From: Collinsella sp. TF06-26
GTDB taxonomy: Bacteria > Actinomycetota > Coriobacteriia > Coriobacteriales > Coriobacteriaceae
Assembly (NCBI RefSeq): GCF_002232035.1
Contig: NZ_NKXR01000003.1
Span: forward strand, 124,001-188,000
Direction of reading: 5' to 3'
Length of the DNA: 64,000 nt
In this document: positions 1 to 8,364 of the stretch, in pieces
Position numbering within the stretch: position 1 is the stretch's first letter
Layout of the letters: each line of letters starts with the position of its first letter
Notes under the pieces: generated by a model
The model's input: only the letters and a program-made list of their open reading frames with translations
Told to the model about the DNA's origin: nothing
Databases searched by the model: none
Made by a program: the position numbers and the translations under genes

Positions 1-1562
1 TGATCGGCCAGGACGATCGCATCTGGGCATACAACACCATTCTGGAGTGCATCGGCGCCACGGGCCCCGCACTCGACATGGCTTGGGCACTCAAGACCGA
101 GAAGATTTCGCTCTTGCACCCCGATACACTCCCCAACTTTGACCTGGAGGGCACGCTTGCCGCGCTTGCCGAGGCCGCCGTTGCCAACGGTGCTGCCGAG
201 GACACGGCATCGGGGCGCGACCGCATCGCCATGCGCATCATGGGCGCGCTCATGCCGAGGCCTTCGGTTGTAAACGAAGAGTTCAATGGGCGTATGGGCG
301 TCAACGAGCCCCGCGCCGCGACCGACTGGTTCTACGGCCTGTGCTGCGATGCCGGCTATGTGCGCCGCGCCGCCATCGCACGCAACATCAAATGGAGCAC
401 CCCCACCAACTGGGGCGATCTTGAGATCACCATCAACCTGTCAAAGCCTGAGAAGGACCCGCGCGACATTGCCGCGGCCGGCGCCGCAAAGAACACGGGC
501 GAGAAGTATCCCGCCTGCCAGCTCTGCATCGAAAACGAGGGCTATCCCGGACGCTCCGCCGCAGCCGACGGTGGCGCTCACCCCGCCCGTCAGAACCTAC
601 GCGTTATTCCCATTCAGCTTAATGGCGAGCGCTGGGGCTTCCAGTACAGCCCGTACGCATACTTTAACGAGCACTGCATTGCCATGAGCTCCGAGCATCG
701 CCCGATGCACGTTGACCGCAAGGGCCTGACCTGCCTGCTCGACTTTGTGGACCTGTTCCCACACTACTTTATCGGCTCCAACGCCGACCTGCCCATCGTA
801 GGCGGCTCAATCTTGTCGCACGACCACTTCCAGGGTGGCGCGCACGAGTTCCCCATGATGCACGCCGCCGAGGTCTCGCAGTTTAGCGTGCCCGGTTTTG
901 ACCAGGTCAGCGGCACCGTGCTGCAGTGGCCGCTCTCGGTGCTGCGCCTGCGCACGCATGACCGCGCTCAGCTGCTCGACGCTGCCGAGAAGATTATCCT
1001 CGCCTGGCGCGAGTGGACCGACGAGTCGGTGGGCGTCATCGCGCACACAGCCGATGGCATGGCGCACAACACCGTGACGCCCGTCATCCGCCGCGTGGAC
1101 TCCCGCGGCAACGCCGGCGGCGAGATTTACGAGGCCTACCTGGCGCTTCGCTGCAACATCACGACCGACGAGCATCCGCTGGGCGTGTTCCACCCGCATG
1201 CCGAGTATCACCACATTAAGAAGGAGAACATAGGCCTGATCGAGGTCATGGGCCTGGCCATTCTGCCGCCGCGCCTGGTTCCCGAGCTCGGCGCTGTTCG
1301 CGAGCACCTGCTGGCGGCCAAAGCCGATGCCAGCTACGATCTTGCCGGCGCTCTCGAGAGCGACGACCTTTGCCGCAGCCACGCCGCATGGGCTGAGGAC
1401 GTCTACGCCCGCCGTGCCGACGAGCTTACGGCGGACAACGCCATCGATATCCTGCACGAGGAGGTCGGCGTGGTGTTTGGCCACGTGCTCGACAACGCCG
1501 GCGTCTTTAAGTGGGACGAAGCCGGCCGCGCCGCCCAGCAGCGCTTTATCGACTCGCTGTAG
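1..1562 (+). CDS. galT: UDP-glucose--hexose-1-phosphate uridylyltransferase, class II (5' end outside window)
   Basis: This is the Leloir-pathway enzyme that exchanges UMP between UDP-glucose and galactose 1-phosphate in the cytoplasm. The frame is open from base 3, so the ATG at 78 is internal and the true start lies upstream of the window. The segment SILSHDHFQGG and the nearby NADLPIVGG match the nucleotide-transfer region of the class II (Gram-positive) GalT family, which lacks the classical HPH arrangement. About 520 codons are visible, close to the full family length. A hairpin with a T-run follows at 1617-1653. The upstream neighbour, often galK in this family, cannot be seen. Confidence 0.93.
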   Translation, partial: IGQDDRIWAYNTILECIGATGPALDMAWALKTEKISLLHPDTLPNFDLEGTLAALAEAAVANGAAEDTASGRDRIAMRIMGALMPRPSVVNEEFNGRMGVNEPRAATDWFYGLCCDAGYVRRAAIARNIKWSTPTNWGDLEITINLSKPEKDPRDIAAAGAAKNTGEKYPACQLCIENEGYPGRSAAADGGAHPARQNLRVIPIQLNGERWGFQYSPYAYFNEHCIAMSSEHRPMHVDRKGLTCLLDFVDLFPHYFIGSNADLPIVGGSILSHDHFQGGAHEFPMMHAAEVSQFSVPGFDQVSGTVLQWPLSVLRLRTHDRAQLLDAAEKIILAWREWTDESVGVIAHTADGMAHNTVTPVIRRVDSRGNAGGEIYEAYLALRCNITTDEHPLGVFHPHAEYHHIKKENIGLIEVMGLAILPPRLVPELGAVREHLLAAKADASYDLAGALESDDLCRSHAAWAEDVYARRADELTADNAIDILHEEVGVVFGHVLDNAGVFKWDEAGRAAQQRFIDSL

Positions 1563-1616
1563 CATACGAGTTCGAGCCTCATCAGCGGCCACGACACAAC
1601 CGCCCACACGACAACG

Positions 1617-1653
1617 ACGCCCGCCGGCAACATCGCCGACGGGCGCCGTTTTA
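1617..1653 (+). terminator. Rho-independent terminator of galT
   Basis: A GC-rich hairpin (CGCCCGCCGGC against GCCGACGGGCG) is followed by TTTTATT. A nearly identical hairpin follows galM at 16128-16163. In both places a GGGACGTTC-family repeat comes next, so terminator plus repeat looks like one duplicated unit. Confidence 0.75.
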
Positions 1654-1659
1654 TTGGCT

Positions 1660-1720
1660 AGTCATTGGGGACGTTCTTAAACGACTAGTCAAACAAGAAC
1701 GTCCCCAACGACTAATGACT
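1660..1720. repeat. GGGACGTTC-family palindromic repeat, copy 1 (GACTAGTC tag)
   Basis: An inverted repeat pairs GGGGACGTTCTT with AAGAACGTCCCC around a short centre. The tag GACTA/TAGTC occurs three times: at the left end, in the centre (GACTAGTC) and at the right end. Copies at 45778-45836 and 46978-47035 keep the GGGAC core but carry the tag CTGCCGG in the same three places. Function unknown; it resembles a REP/REPIN-like element, but no REP-associated transposase is present here. Confidence 0.8.
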
Positions 1721-1721
1721 C

Positions 1722-1785
1722 GAGCGTGGAAAATCTCCCACTTTGAGCTCGTATGGGCACCAAAAGCGGGAGATTATCCACGCTC
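1722..1785. repeat. Isolated hairpin, 18-bp arms
   Basis: GAGCGTGGAAAATCTCCC and its near-perfect inverse (one mismatch) enclose a 28-nt loop containing TTGAGC and CACCAAAA. The loop loosely resembles that of the hairpin at 45841-45905, though the arms differ. No T-run follows, so it is not an obvious terminator. It sits between the convergent galT and lacC. Confidence 0.65.
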
Positions 1786-1807
1786 ATTCTATTAGAAGTC
1801 GCAACCG

Positions 1808-2743
1808 CTACAACTCTACGACCTCAACGTTGTTGTAGATCTCGTCCCAGCGGTCCATGACCAGGTGGCCGGTCTTGGGATCCATGGCGTTGAGCTTGCC
1901 GCAGGTATTGGCGGTCTTGAGCACCGTGACATCGTCGGCACCAGCAGCAATGGCATGCGCAAAGCCGGCGATGGTCGAGTCACCGGAGCCCGTCGCGTTC
2001 ACAGCTGCAATCGCGGGTGTCTTGGCGCGGAACGCGCGACCCTCATGGAAGCCCACCGACCCGGCAGCGCCCATCGATACGACAACCCAGGGGATACCGG
2101 CAAAGCGGCCATCGGCGGCAAGCGCCTCGCGCAGGGCATCGACATCATCGGTCGTAAAGGACGTACCCAGTAGGCCGTTAATCTCGGTCAGGTTGGGCTT
2201 TACGAGCTCAGGCTTAGCGTCGGACTCCAGCGCGGCCTCCAGCGATGCACCCGAAGTGTCGAGCAGCACCTTGGCGCCCGCCTCCTCGGCAATCTTGACG
2301 AGCTCGGCATAGTAGCCAGCATCGACGCCACGCGGCAGCGAACCCGAAAGCGTCACGACGTCCGCCTTCGCTGCAAGCTCGGCGAACTTTGCCGTAAAGG
2401 CCTCGAGCTCGGCAGGCGCAATCTGCGGACCGCTCTCCAACAGCTCGGTCTGATTACCCTCGTGCAGAATATTCAGGCAAATGCGCGTCTCACCGGCGAT
2501 GGGCACAAAGTCGTTCTTGACGCCGTCGGCATCCATAAGCTCGGCCATATAGGCACCCATGTGGCCGCCGAGCAGGCCGGTCGCGAGCACATCGTCGCCC
2601 AACTGCAGCAGCACGCGGCTCACGTTGAGGCCCTTGCCGCCAGCGGTCTTTTCGGGCGTCACGCGGTTCACGTCGTCGATGATCAGCTTGTCGAGTTGAT
2701 AGCGCGTATCGATCGACGGGTTCATGGTAACGGTCAGAATCAT
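1808..2743 (-). CDS. lacC: Tagatose-6-phosphate kinase (PfkB/LacC family), copy 1
   Basis: A PfkB-family kinase expected to phosphorylate tagatose 6-phosphate to the 1,6-bisphosphate in the lactose/galactose-6-phosphate pathway. The N-terminus MILTVTMNPSIDTRYQL, the motif TAGGKGLNVSRV and the catalytic NATGSGDSTIAGFAH signature near the C-terminus are typical of LacC/FruK proteins (about 310 residues). The start at 2743 is chosen because AGGAG lies just upstream and family members begin with MILTVT; an in-frame extension to 2785 is unlikely. It follows lacX by about 50 bp, probably in one transcript. A close paralogue is at 20739-21674. FruK-type 1-phosphofructokinase is the alternative, but the lacX/lacAB context favours LacC. 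Confidence 0.88.
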   Translation of the reverse strand: MILTVTMNPSIDTRYQLDKLIIDDVNRVTPEKTAGGKGLNVSRVLLQLGDDVLATGLLGGHMGAYMAELMDADGVKNDFVPIAGETRICLNILHEGNQTELLESGPQIAPAELEAFTAKFAELAAKADVVTLSGSLPRGVDAGYYAELVKIAEEAGAKVLLDTSGASLEAALESDAKPELVKPNLTEINGLLGTSFTTDDVDALREALAADGRFAGIPWVVVSMGAAGSVGFHEGRAFRAKTPAIAAVNATGSGDSTIAGFAHAIAAGADDVTVLKTANTCGKLNAMDPKTGHLVMDRWDEIYNNVEVVEL

Positions 2744-2796
2744 GTTGAACTCCTGTTTCCGGGGGGCATGACCCACCCCAAACATACGATAGCTCG

Positions 2797-3678
2797 TTAA
2801 AGGATCTCGATCTCAAAGCCGCGGGTGACGGTCTCCCCCGGCTTGGCAACCAGGCAGCCACGCTTGTGCTCCAGAATATCGTCCTCGTCGGAGCAGGTAG
2901 ACAGGCCACCCCACGGTTCCACGGCCACAAAGTCGCCCTCGGGCTTGCTCCACACAATCAGGTATGGCATATCGGGGAACGTCAGGCGCACGCCCTTGTC
3001 CTCGGTTTTCTTGGTCAGCGTAACCACGCGGCTCTCGAGCACGTCAAAGATGGTCTCCGCGAAGTCGAAGAGTTCGTGGGTCAGCGGCAGGTTCTGGTCG
3101 ATCATAGGGTTCTTGCTGCGATCCTCAACATCAATCAAGCCCGTCGAGGGAACGGCAGTACAGAGCTCGGCGGCCTCACGCTGCTCAAAACGGAGCTCGT
3201 AATCGTCATAGGACTCGCCCTCGTCGAGCGGGCACTTAAAGCCGGGGTGACCACCCACAAAGAATGGCATATCCTCGGTACCCTCATTGGTCACCTCGTA
3301 CGACACAGCCACCTTTTCCGAATCGATCGTGTAACGAGCAACGATCTTAAACGGATACGGGTACTGCTCGAGCAACTCGGCATGGTCGGCAGAGCTTAGG
3401 CTCAGCGCAACCATGTTATCGCCCTGCTCCTCGAGCTTCCACTCCTGCTTGCGGGCAAAGCCGTGGCGGGCGAGCTTGACCCCGCGGCCGCCCATGGTCA
3501 TCGCGCGGCCGTCACGAAGGCCGCCGCAAATCGGAAAGCAAATGGGTGCCTGGCCCGACCAGACCGAAGGATCGCCCTGCCACAGGTACTCGCGACCGTT
3601 GGCTTTAATCGAAGTGAACGATCCGCCAGCCGTGCTCAGTGCCACGCGAACAGAACCGTTATCAAGAACAAACTCCAT
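2797..3678 (-). CDS. lacX: Aldose 1-epimerase-like protein LacX, copy 1
   Basis: A galactose-mutarotase-fold protein of 293 residues, LacX type, commonly linked to tagatose-pathway genes but of poorly defined substrate. Visible features are the N-terminal beta-rich segment, REYLWQGDPSVWSGQAPICFP, HGFARKQEW and the FFVGGHPGFKCPL region carrying conserved histidines. No signal peptide is seen, so it is cytoplasmic. It is the first gene of a lacX-lacC pair on the minus strand, with GGAAGG ahead of the ATG. A paralogue with the same gene order is at 21734-22615. Confidence 0.85.
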   Translation of the reverse strand: MEFVLDNGSVRVALSTAGGSFTSIKANGREYLWQGDPSVWSGQAPICFPICGGLRDGRAMTMGGRGVKLARHGFARKQEWKLEEQGDNMVALSLSSADHAELLEQYPYPFKIVARYTIDSEKVAVSYEVTNEGTEDMPFFVGGHPGFKCPLDEGESYDDYELRFEQREAAELCTAVPSTGLIDVEDRSKNPMIDQNLPLTHELFDFAETIFDVLESRVVTLTKKTEDKGVRLTFPDMPYLIVWSKPEGDFVAVEPWGGLSTCSDEDDILEHKRGCLVAKPGETVTRGFEIEIL

Positions 3679-3905
3679 AGGAGCCTTCCCTTTCTTACGC
3701 CAGCCCGCCGAGTGAATAGGGCTGATAGAAAACCGGCCCGCGCCCCCTCACAGAAACGCGAGCCGTCAATTGAAAAGCTGCAGAATGCCGGGTACCGCCA
3801 AAACGAAGCGCACAAGCTCAGCAAGCAAACGTGTTATCGGAGCAACTTGCCATACCAGAACGCTTCGCAACAACAGCGGTAACCCCACAGGTCACTCAGA
3901 CATCA

Positions 3906-4010
3906 GCGAGAAGCCAGCTGGCGAGGCAAGGTGCCGTGAAGCGAGACGGCATTGACCTTCTGGTCATGCCGTCGAAGCTGAGCGGCAGATTGCCCGCCAG
4001 ATGGCTTCGC
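3906..4010. repeat. Large imperfect hairpin between lacB and lacX
   Basis: Two arms of roughly 50 bases (3906-3960 and 3961-4010) are reverse complements with small bulges. The innermost pairing GACGGCAT/ATGCCGTC and the outer CTGGCG/CGCCAG are exact. It lies in the 374-bp gap between lacB and lacX, where no gene was recognised. It could be a repeat element or an RNA processing/attenuation structure; there is no T-run. Confidence 0.6.
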
Positions 4011-4021
4011 AGCGTCGACCG

Positions 4022-4045
4022 GTCCGGCGTTTGTTAAAACGCCGG
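4022..4045 (-). terminator. Hairpin after lacB
   Basis: CCGGCGTTT and AAACGCCGG form a perfect 9-bp stem with a 4-nt loop, eight bases beyond the lacB stop. No T-run follows, so it may instead be an mRNA 3'-end stabiliser separating lacAB from lacXC. Confidence 0.45.
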
Positions 4046-4052
4046 AACCCCC

Positions 4053-4577
4053 TTAGTCATGGTATTCGCCGCGGTCCCACTTCTCGAGGAACTCGTCAAA
4101 GAAGTGCGGGTCAGCCTGAGCCTCGGCGTCGGCCTTATTGCAGGCATCGATCTTGGCGATCAGGGCATCGTGCTCGGAGGTCTTCTCGTAGGGCTCCTCC
4201 AGGAAGGCAAGCATGATATCGGCCATCAGGAACTCGCCGGTAATCTTGCCGCCAAAGCCCACGATGTTGGCGTTGAGCTCGCGACGGGCATACAGGGCAG
4301 AGGTCATGTCGCGAACCAGGGCGCAGCGGGCGCCGGGAACCTTGTTGACGGCGTTGGTGATGCCGATGCCGGTGCCGCACAGGGCCACGCCAAAGTCGGC
4401 CTTGCCGCTGGCAACGGCCTCGCCCACGGCCTTGCCGTAGATGGGATAGTGCGTACGGGTGTGGCTGTAGGTGCCGCAGTCGAGCACCTTGTAGCCAGCC
4501 TGCTCCAGGCGGTCGGCCAGATAGATCTTCTCGTCCGTAACGATATGGTCGCAACCGATTGCGATGGTCTTCTTCAT
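4053..4577 (-). CDS. lacB: Galactose-6-phosphate isomerase subunit LacB
   Basis: One subunit of the heteromeric isomerase converting galactose 6-phosphate to tagatose 6-phosphate. At 174 residues it fits the LacB size (about 171). It is an RpiB/LacAB-fold protein with N-terminal [11 protein letters not shown], the catalytic-type segment [18 protein letters not shown] with its cysteine, and the NANIVGFGG phosphate-binding region. AAAGGA precedes the ATG. It follows lacA by 63 bp in the same transcript. It supplies substrate to LacC and works downstream of LacG. Confidence 0.93.
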   Translation of the reverse strand: MKKTIAIGCDHIVTDEKIYLADRLEQAGYKVLDCGTYSHTRTHYPIYGKAVGEAVASGKADFGVALCGTGIGITNAVNKVPGARCALVRDMTSALYARRELNANIVGFGGKITGEFLMADIMLAFLEEPYEKTSEHDALIAKIDACNKADAEAQADPHFFDEFLEKWDRGEYHD

Positions 4578-4640
4578 CAGAACGTCCTTTCGTCTGAATT
4601 CACAAGTTGAGGTAGAAGTTCGAGTTCTCGGTGGCTCTCG

Positions 4641-5069
4641 TTAGGCCATCTTGTTGAGCATGTCGACACGGATCTGGTGACGGCCGCCGGCGTACTGGGC
4701 GCGCAGGAACTCGCGGGCGATCTTCTTGGCGACCTCGGTGCCCACAACGCCCGGGCCCATGGTGACCATGCGCGAGCCGTTGTGCTCGCGGGTCATGTAG
4801 GCGGAACGCTCGTCGGAAATGTTGGCGACGACCATGCCCTTGATCTTGACGGCGGACATATAGGAGCCGACGCCGTACTTATCGAATGCGAAGCCCTGGG
4901 AATCCTTGTGCTCCAGCAGGTCCTTGGCAACGGCAGTCGCGGAATCGACAAAGTCCGCAGCAGGGGTCTCGGAATAGTCGACGACCTCGTGACCGTCGGC
5001 GATGAGCATCTCCTTGATGGACTCCTTCATCGACATACCGTCGGCATCGGAAGCGATTACAACCCTCAT
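4641..5069 (-). CDS. lacA: Galactose-6-phosphate isomerase subunit LacA
   Basis: The partner subunit of LacB in galactose-6-phosphate isomerase. Its 142 residues match the family. The RpiB-fold start MRVVIASDADGMSMKES is clear. The position equivalent to the LacB active cysteine reads FDKYGVGSYMSA, the usual substitution in LacA. AAGGAGGATGTC gives a strong ribosome-binding site. It is the first gene of lacAB. The upstream 300 bp carries GAACA-type palindromes and a CCGTTCAC direct repeat, likely regulatory. Confidence 0.92.
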   Translation of the reverse strand: MRVVIASDADGMSMKESIKEMLIADGHEVVDYSETPAADFVDSATAVAKDLLEHKDSQGFAFDKYGVGSYMSAVKIKGMVVANISDERSAYMTREHNGSRMVTMGPGVVGTEVAKKIAREFLRAQYAGGRHQIRVDMLNKMA

Positions 5070-5164
5070 GACATCCTCCTTGAGAGATACGCAGGTGCGT
5101 AGTTTCTGTTTGGAAGTGTTGAATCGCGCTCAGGTCCGGGCATCTGAATGTGCGGTTCTTCACT

Positions 5165-5240
5165 GTTCATGTTTATTTGAACACATTCGAACATAGGTTG
5201 CAACCATTATTTGTTTAACTTTGTTCTTTTTTGAACAAAT
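5165..5240 (-). promoter_or_regulatory. lacAB control region with GAACA/TGTTC palindromes
   Basis: The segment holds overlapping inverted repeats: GTTCAT...TTGAACA...TTCGAACAT at 5165-5194, and the near-perfect palindrome TTTGTTCTTTTTTGAACAAA at 5220-5239. Related TTCAAACA/GAACAA sites occur upstream of lacR (14873-14897) and the lactose IIA gene (7227-7249). They fit binding sites for the DeoR/LacR protein encoded at 14077-14841; the assignment is inferred. Confidence 0.6.
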
Positions 5241-5241
5241 A

Positions 5242-5270
5242 CCGTTCACGGATGATTGCCGACCGTTTGA
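5242..5270 (-). promoter_or_regulatory. 21-bp-period direct repeat upstream of lacAB
   Basis: CCGTTCAC at 5242 and CCGTTTGA at 5263 are spaced by exactly 21 bp. Equivalent pairs are upstream of the lactose IIA, the lactose permease and the mannose-family PTS. Probably a shared regulator site. Confidence 0.6.
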
Positions 5271-5306
5271 GCCCGGCGCAGACGTAGCGACCATGTGTTC
5301 AACAAA

Positions 5307-5341
5307 CAAAAGGGCGGCCGAGAACGTGTCTCGGCCGCCCT
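5307..5341 (-). terminator. Terminator of the membrane-protein gene at 5373-6389
   Basis: A strong hairpin (AGGGCGGCCGAGA/TCTCGGCCGCCCT, short loop) is followed by TTTT read on the minus strand, 30 bases past the stop codon. Confidence 0.8.
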
Positions 5342-5372
5342 TCGGCGGTATGCCCCAACAAATGCGGCTGTT

Positions 5373-6389
5373 TTAGTTACTCGGACTGCCCACCTTTTTG
5401 GTGTGCTTGGACGAAGTACTCAGAAAACGGCCCGTCAAATAGCTCGCTGGACCGGAAATATCGATTCCCAGCAACGTGTGTCCCAGCCACAAAAACGCTG
5501 CGAGCACCAGCAATGGGATAACGCACGAGGTCACGATCATCACGATGACGCCTTCGATCAAATCGGTCACCTGCTGCACGATCTCATCGGTCATCTGCTT
5601 GGCGCCGCTGGTCACCGACGCGACGAGACCCGAGGCGCCGTCGGCAAGCTGCTCAAGCACGTTCTTGGACTCTGTGGTCTCGGTCTTTTTCTTGCTTGCT
5701 TTGGAGCTATCGCTCTCTGCCGTATCCGCAGCGTCGGCTGCCTTTTGCTCGGCAGCCTCGATGCTCACTCGATACGTTTCGTCGACCTTTTGCGACACCC
5801 ATACGCTTGCAGGCACCAACGCCATGCCGATCATGGCGACCACCAACACGCGAGTCGCCACGCGGCGCAGGACGGTACTCGTGCTCCAGCGCCCATGAAT
5901 GCCAAGCGACACCGCAAAGAGCACCAACGCAAACGGGATTAAGATGCCTAGGCCAACCGACCACAAAATAGTCAGCAGATATTTCTCGAGATAGAGCACG
6001 GCAAGCACGATGCCCAAGTTGCCTGAAAGCTGCGCGAGCTGCTCGGCAACCGGCGTTCCCGTATCACCCGGCAGCGCGGTAATGCCCGCAGACAGCGCCA
6101 CGCACGAGGTCGTGAGCGCCAAAACATTGCCCTTCTTTTGATCGATGACCTCGACGGTGGAGTCCCAAGTCTTGGTATCGGCAAAATGCGGACGAGCTAC
6201 AAAGCCCGACAGCAGCGCCAGCACCACGAGCGCAACGATAAAGCCAATCTGCAGCTTTTTGTTTGCGCACACGACATCGGACAGGCTGGGCTGCAGCTCG
6301 GTTACCGTCGTATGCTCGGTTATCTGGACAGGACGCCCATGAGCCATCTCATACGCGTCTCTTTTTTGAATTGATCCGTTGTCCGGCAT
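5373..6389 (-). CDS. Multispanning membrane protein of unknown function
   Basis: No family was recognised. The 338-residue protein has a soluble N-terminus of about 45 residues and a first membrane segment around 48-65 (IGFIVALVVLALLSGFVA). Hydrophobic stretches follow near 95-110, 125-165 and 180-200. A charged Ala/Ser/Lys/Glu-rich coiled-coil-like region spans about 205-240, and a C-terminal membrane segment lies near 280-310 (VIVMIVTSCVIPLLVLAAFLWL). It stands alone between the lacAB control region and a large palindromic repeat, with its own terminator. Confidence 0.75.
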   Translation of the reverse strand: MPDNGSIQKRDAYEMAHGRPVQITEHTTVTELQPSLSDVVCANKKLQIGFIVALVVLALLSGFVARPHFADTKTWDSTVEVIDQKKGNVLALTTSCVALSAGITALPGDTGTPVAEQLAQLSGNLGIVLAVLYLEKYLLTILWSVGLGILIPFALVLFAVSLGIHGRWSTSTVLRRVATRVLVVAMIGMALVPASVWVSQKVDETYRVSIEAAEQKAADAADTAESDSSKASKKKTETTESKNVLEQLADGASGLVASVTSGAKQMTDEIVQQVTDLIEGVIVMIVTSCVIPLLVLAAFLWLGHTLLGIDISGPASYLTGRFLSTSSKHTKKVGSPSN

Positions 6390-6502
6390 TTGGATACCTC
6401 CTCATTCCGGCCTGTATTGCGGATGGAAGTATACCCACCCATCGAAAAACCGAACGGCAGGAGGCGCAACAAGCTGCTGCATGATCCGCCCGCCATGAAA
6501 TG

Positions 6503-6640
6503 GGCCCATCTACTACGTTTAACCGCCCATCCCCGACCATGCCACAAAGCGAAAAAACAAAACCGCAGGTAGAAGTCCTGCGATTTTTCATGAAACGCGG
6601 GTGTGTTCGAGGGTATCGGGTTAAACGTAGTAGATGAGCC
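6503..6640. repeat. CATCTACTAC-family long hairpin element, copy 1
   Basis: Outer 22-bp arms (core CATCTACTACGTTTAACC and its inverse, one mismatch overall) enclose an inner hairpin CGCAGG/CCTGCG. A homologous copy at 17805-17940 shares the arms, the adjacent CCCC.GACCAT segment and part of the right-hand flank. It fills most of the 416-bp gap between the membrane-protein gene and the lactose IIA gene. Confidence 0.8.
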
Positions 6641-6745
6641 AGTTTCGTGGCGAGCGCTGCCAACCGATCCTCCGGGGACGGGAAAAGCGGGTCATTTGGG
6701 GCTGTCGACCTCTATTTCGCCGCAACCTAGATAGGTGGGATACAG

Positions 6746-6778
6746 AAAAACCCTGCCGCGGATAGCGGCAGGGTTTTT
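6746..6778 (-). terminator. Terminator of the lactose-type PTS IIA gene
   Basis: CCCTGCCGC and GCGGCAGGG form a perfect stem flanked by A and T runs, about 30 bases beyond the IIA stop codon on the minus strand. Confidence 0.85.
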
Positions 6779-6805
6779 GGAAGGGGACGAGGTTGTGCGA
6801 GCTCG

Positions 6806-7144
6806 TTAGGCGAGCTTAGCCTCGAGTGCGGCGATGCGCTTGTAGGCATCGATGGTAAAGCGGGTCTGCTTCTCCAAGATCATGGTGGTCATGAGGGTGT
6901 CCTGAGCGTGGGCCATGATGAAGGTCATCTCCATCTCGCCGCCGCCGGCCTCCTGCGAAAGCAGCTTGGTCTGCGTGTCGTGGGCGCCAATGAGTGCATC
7001 GCTCGCATCCTTGTGCAGCTGTTCGGCCTTCTCAAAATCACCCTCGCGAGCAGCATCGAGCGCTGCAAGCAGATCAGTCTGGGCGTCACCCGCGTATGCG
7101 ACGATCTCGAATCCAACCATCGAGATTTCTTCTTTGGTTGCCAT
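6806..7144 (-). CDS. lacF: PTS lactose/cellobiose-family IIA component
   Basis: A cytoplasmic phosphocarrier that takes the phosphoryl group from HPr and hands it to a IIB domain. It is 112 residues, matching the all-alpha lactose/cellobiose IIA family. The likely phosphorylated residue is His79 in IMAHAQDTLMT. It is probably the partner of the IICB permease at 8721-10496, though it is transcribed separately from the minus strand. The upstream region carries a TTCAAACA/GAACAA site and a 21-bp-period repeat. Confidence 0.9.
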   Translation of the reverse strand: MATKEEISMVGFEIVAYAGDAQTDLLAALDAAREGDFEKAEQLHKDASDALIGAHDTQTKLLSQEAGGGEMEMTFIMAHAQDTLMTTMILEKQTRFTIDAYKRIAALEAKLA

Positions 7145-7226
7145 ATTGCGTTCCTTTCACATATGAACCAATGGAGAGCATCGCGTCCGGGCATGCGCGC
7201 TGCGTTGTGTATGACAGAAACATTAA

Positions 7227-7249
7227 CATTCAAACAAAACAGAACAATG
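7227..7249 (-). promoter_or_regulatory. Putative LacR-type operator upstream of IIA
   Basis: CATTCAAACA, 5 bases, GAACAATG closely matches the site at 14873-14897 in front of lacR. This suggests that the DeoR-family LacR controls both. Confidence 0.55.
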
Positions 7250-7266
7250 CAAAACGCAATTTCGAG

Positions 7267-8364
7267 CTATGAACGGTCGATTTTCGCCCGTGAACGGTTT
7301 TTAAACCAATCTGAACAATATCGAACACAATTAGTGGCAACCCAAACAGGTCCACACCCTAGCGCAGGCAGCGTACCGTATCGCCCTCTACGAGCATACC
7401 GGGGATCAGCATGTGCTCCACGCCAGACGCACCCCCCCTCGGCGCCGGCAATCTTGTCGACCGCCCACATGCCGACACGCCTGTTGTTAAAGCGCACCGT
7501 GGTCAGGCGACGGTCGGGCACGATGTCGCCCAGGCTGTCGTCAACACCCACTACGCTCACGTCCTGGGGCACGCGTTTCCCGCGCGACTCGAGCCCGCGA
7601 ATGCAGCCGTAGGCCATGGCATCGTTGGAAGCATAGATGGCGGTACAGGTCGGATCGTACGCTAGAGCCTGACCGGCAGCATATCCGCTCTGTGCCGTCC
7701 AATCGCCACGGACGAGTCGCGGCGGCTCAATACCATGTGCGCGCAGTGTCTCACGCCAGCCTTCCTCGCGCTGCATGCCCGAAAGCGAGCGCTCGGGGCA
7801 TGAGATAAAGTGCACGGTCTTGTGCCCCTGCTCCAACAAGTACTCGACCACCTGGCGCGAGCAATCGAACTGGTCGTTATCGACCGTTGAACAGAGCGGG
7901 TGCTCCAGCATGGTAACGAGCACCGTCTGCATGCCGGGCAGCGGCTCGAAGGTGCCAAAGTCCGCCGGCATGCGATTCATGATCACAACCATGCCATCCA
8001 CCGGCAGCGCGCTCATGCGCGACGATGCACTCTCGAGGGTATACGGATGCCCGTCTACTTTAGTTAGGGTGATGGCATAGCCATGTTTGTCGGCCGCGGC
8101 GGCAAAGCCCTCCATGCGGTCGAGGTTGCCGGTGCCGGTAATGTTGAACATGGCGACGCCGACGGTCTTAAACTTGCCGCGGCGCAGCGATCGACCGGCA
8201 AAATTGGGTCGATACCCCAGCTCGCGCATGGCGGCACGCACGCGCTCCTTGGTCTCGGGGCGCACGCTGGGCGAATCGTGCACGGTGCGCGAGACCGTCT
8301 GCTCCGAGACGCCCGCGAGACGCGCCACGTCCTTAACGGAAACCGATTTTTTAACAGCGGCCAT
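7267..8364 (-). CDS. LacI-family transcriptional regulator with 3' frameshift
   Basis: A sugar-responsive repressor with an N-terminal helix-turn-helix (VSVKDVARLAGVSEQTVSRT), hinge, and periplasmic-binding-protein-like domain. The last 40 or so residues are abnormal. A run of seven C at 7432-7438 shifts the frame; with six, the protein would continue GVEHMLIPGMLVEGDTVRCLR and stop at 7359, as in ordinary family members. The end at 7267 is therefore probably spurious. The cause may be a sequencing error, a real mutation or homopolymer phase variation. The gene is divergent from the lactose permease, and two inverted ATGGCAACGT operators lie between them. Confidence 0.85.
   Translation of the reverse strand: MAAVKKSVSVKDVARLAGVSEQTVSRTVHDSPSVRPETKERVRAAMRELGYRPNFAGRSLRRGKFKTVGVAMFNITGTGNLDRMEGFAAAADKHGYAITLTKVDGHPYTLESASSRMSALPVDGMVVIMNRMPADFGTFEPLPGMQTVLVTMLEHPLCSTVDNDQFDCSRQVVEYLLEQGHKTVHFISCPERSLSGMQREEGWRETLRAHGIEPPRLVRGDWTAQSGYAAGQALAYDPTCTAIYASNDAMAYGCIRGLESRGKRVPQDVSVVGVDDSLGDIVPDRRLTTVRFNNRRVGMWAVDKIAGAEGGCVWRGAHADPRYARRGRYGTLPALGCGPVWVATNCVRYCSDWFKNRSRAKIDRS
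7270..7297 (-). promoter_or_regulatory. 21-bp-period direct repeat upstream of lactose IIA
   Basis: On the minus strand CCGTTCAC (7290-7297) and CCGTTCA (7270-7276) are 21 bp apart. The spacer resembles that at 30329-30357. It overlaps the aberrant tail of the frameshifted regulator but lies outside the frame-corrected gene. Confidence 0.6.
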
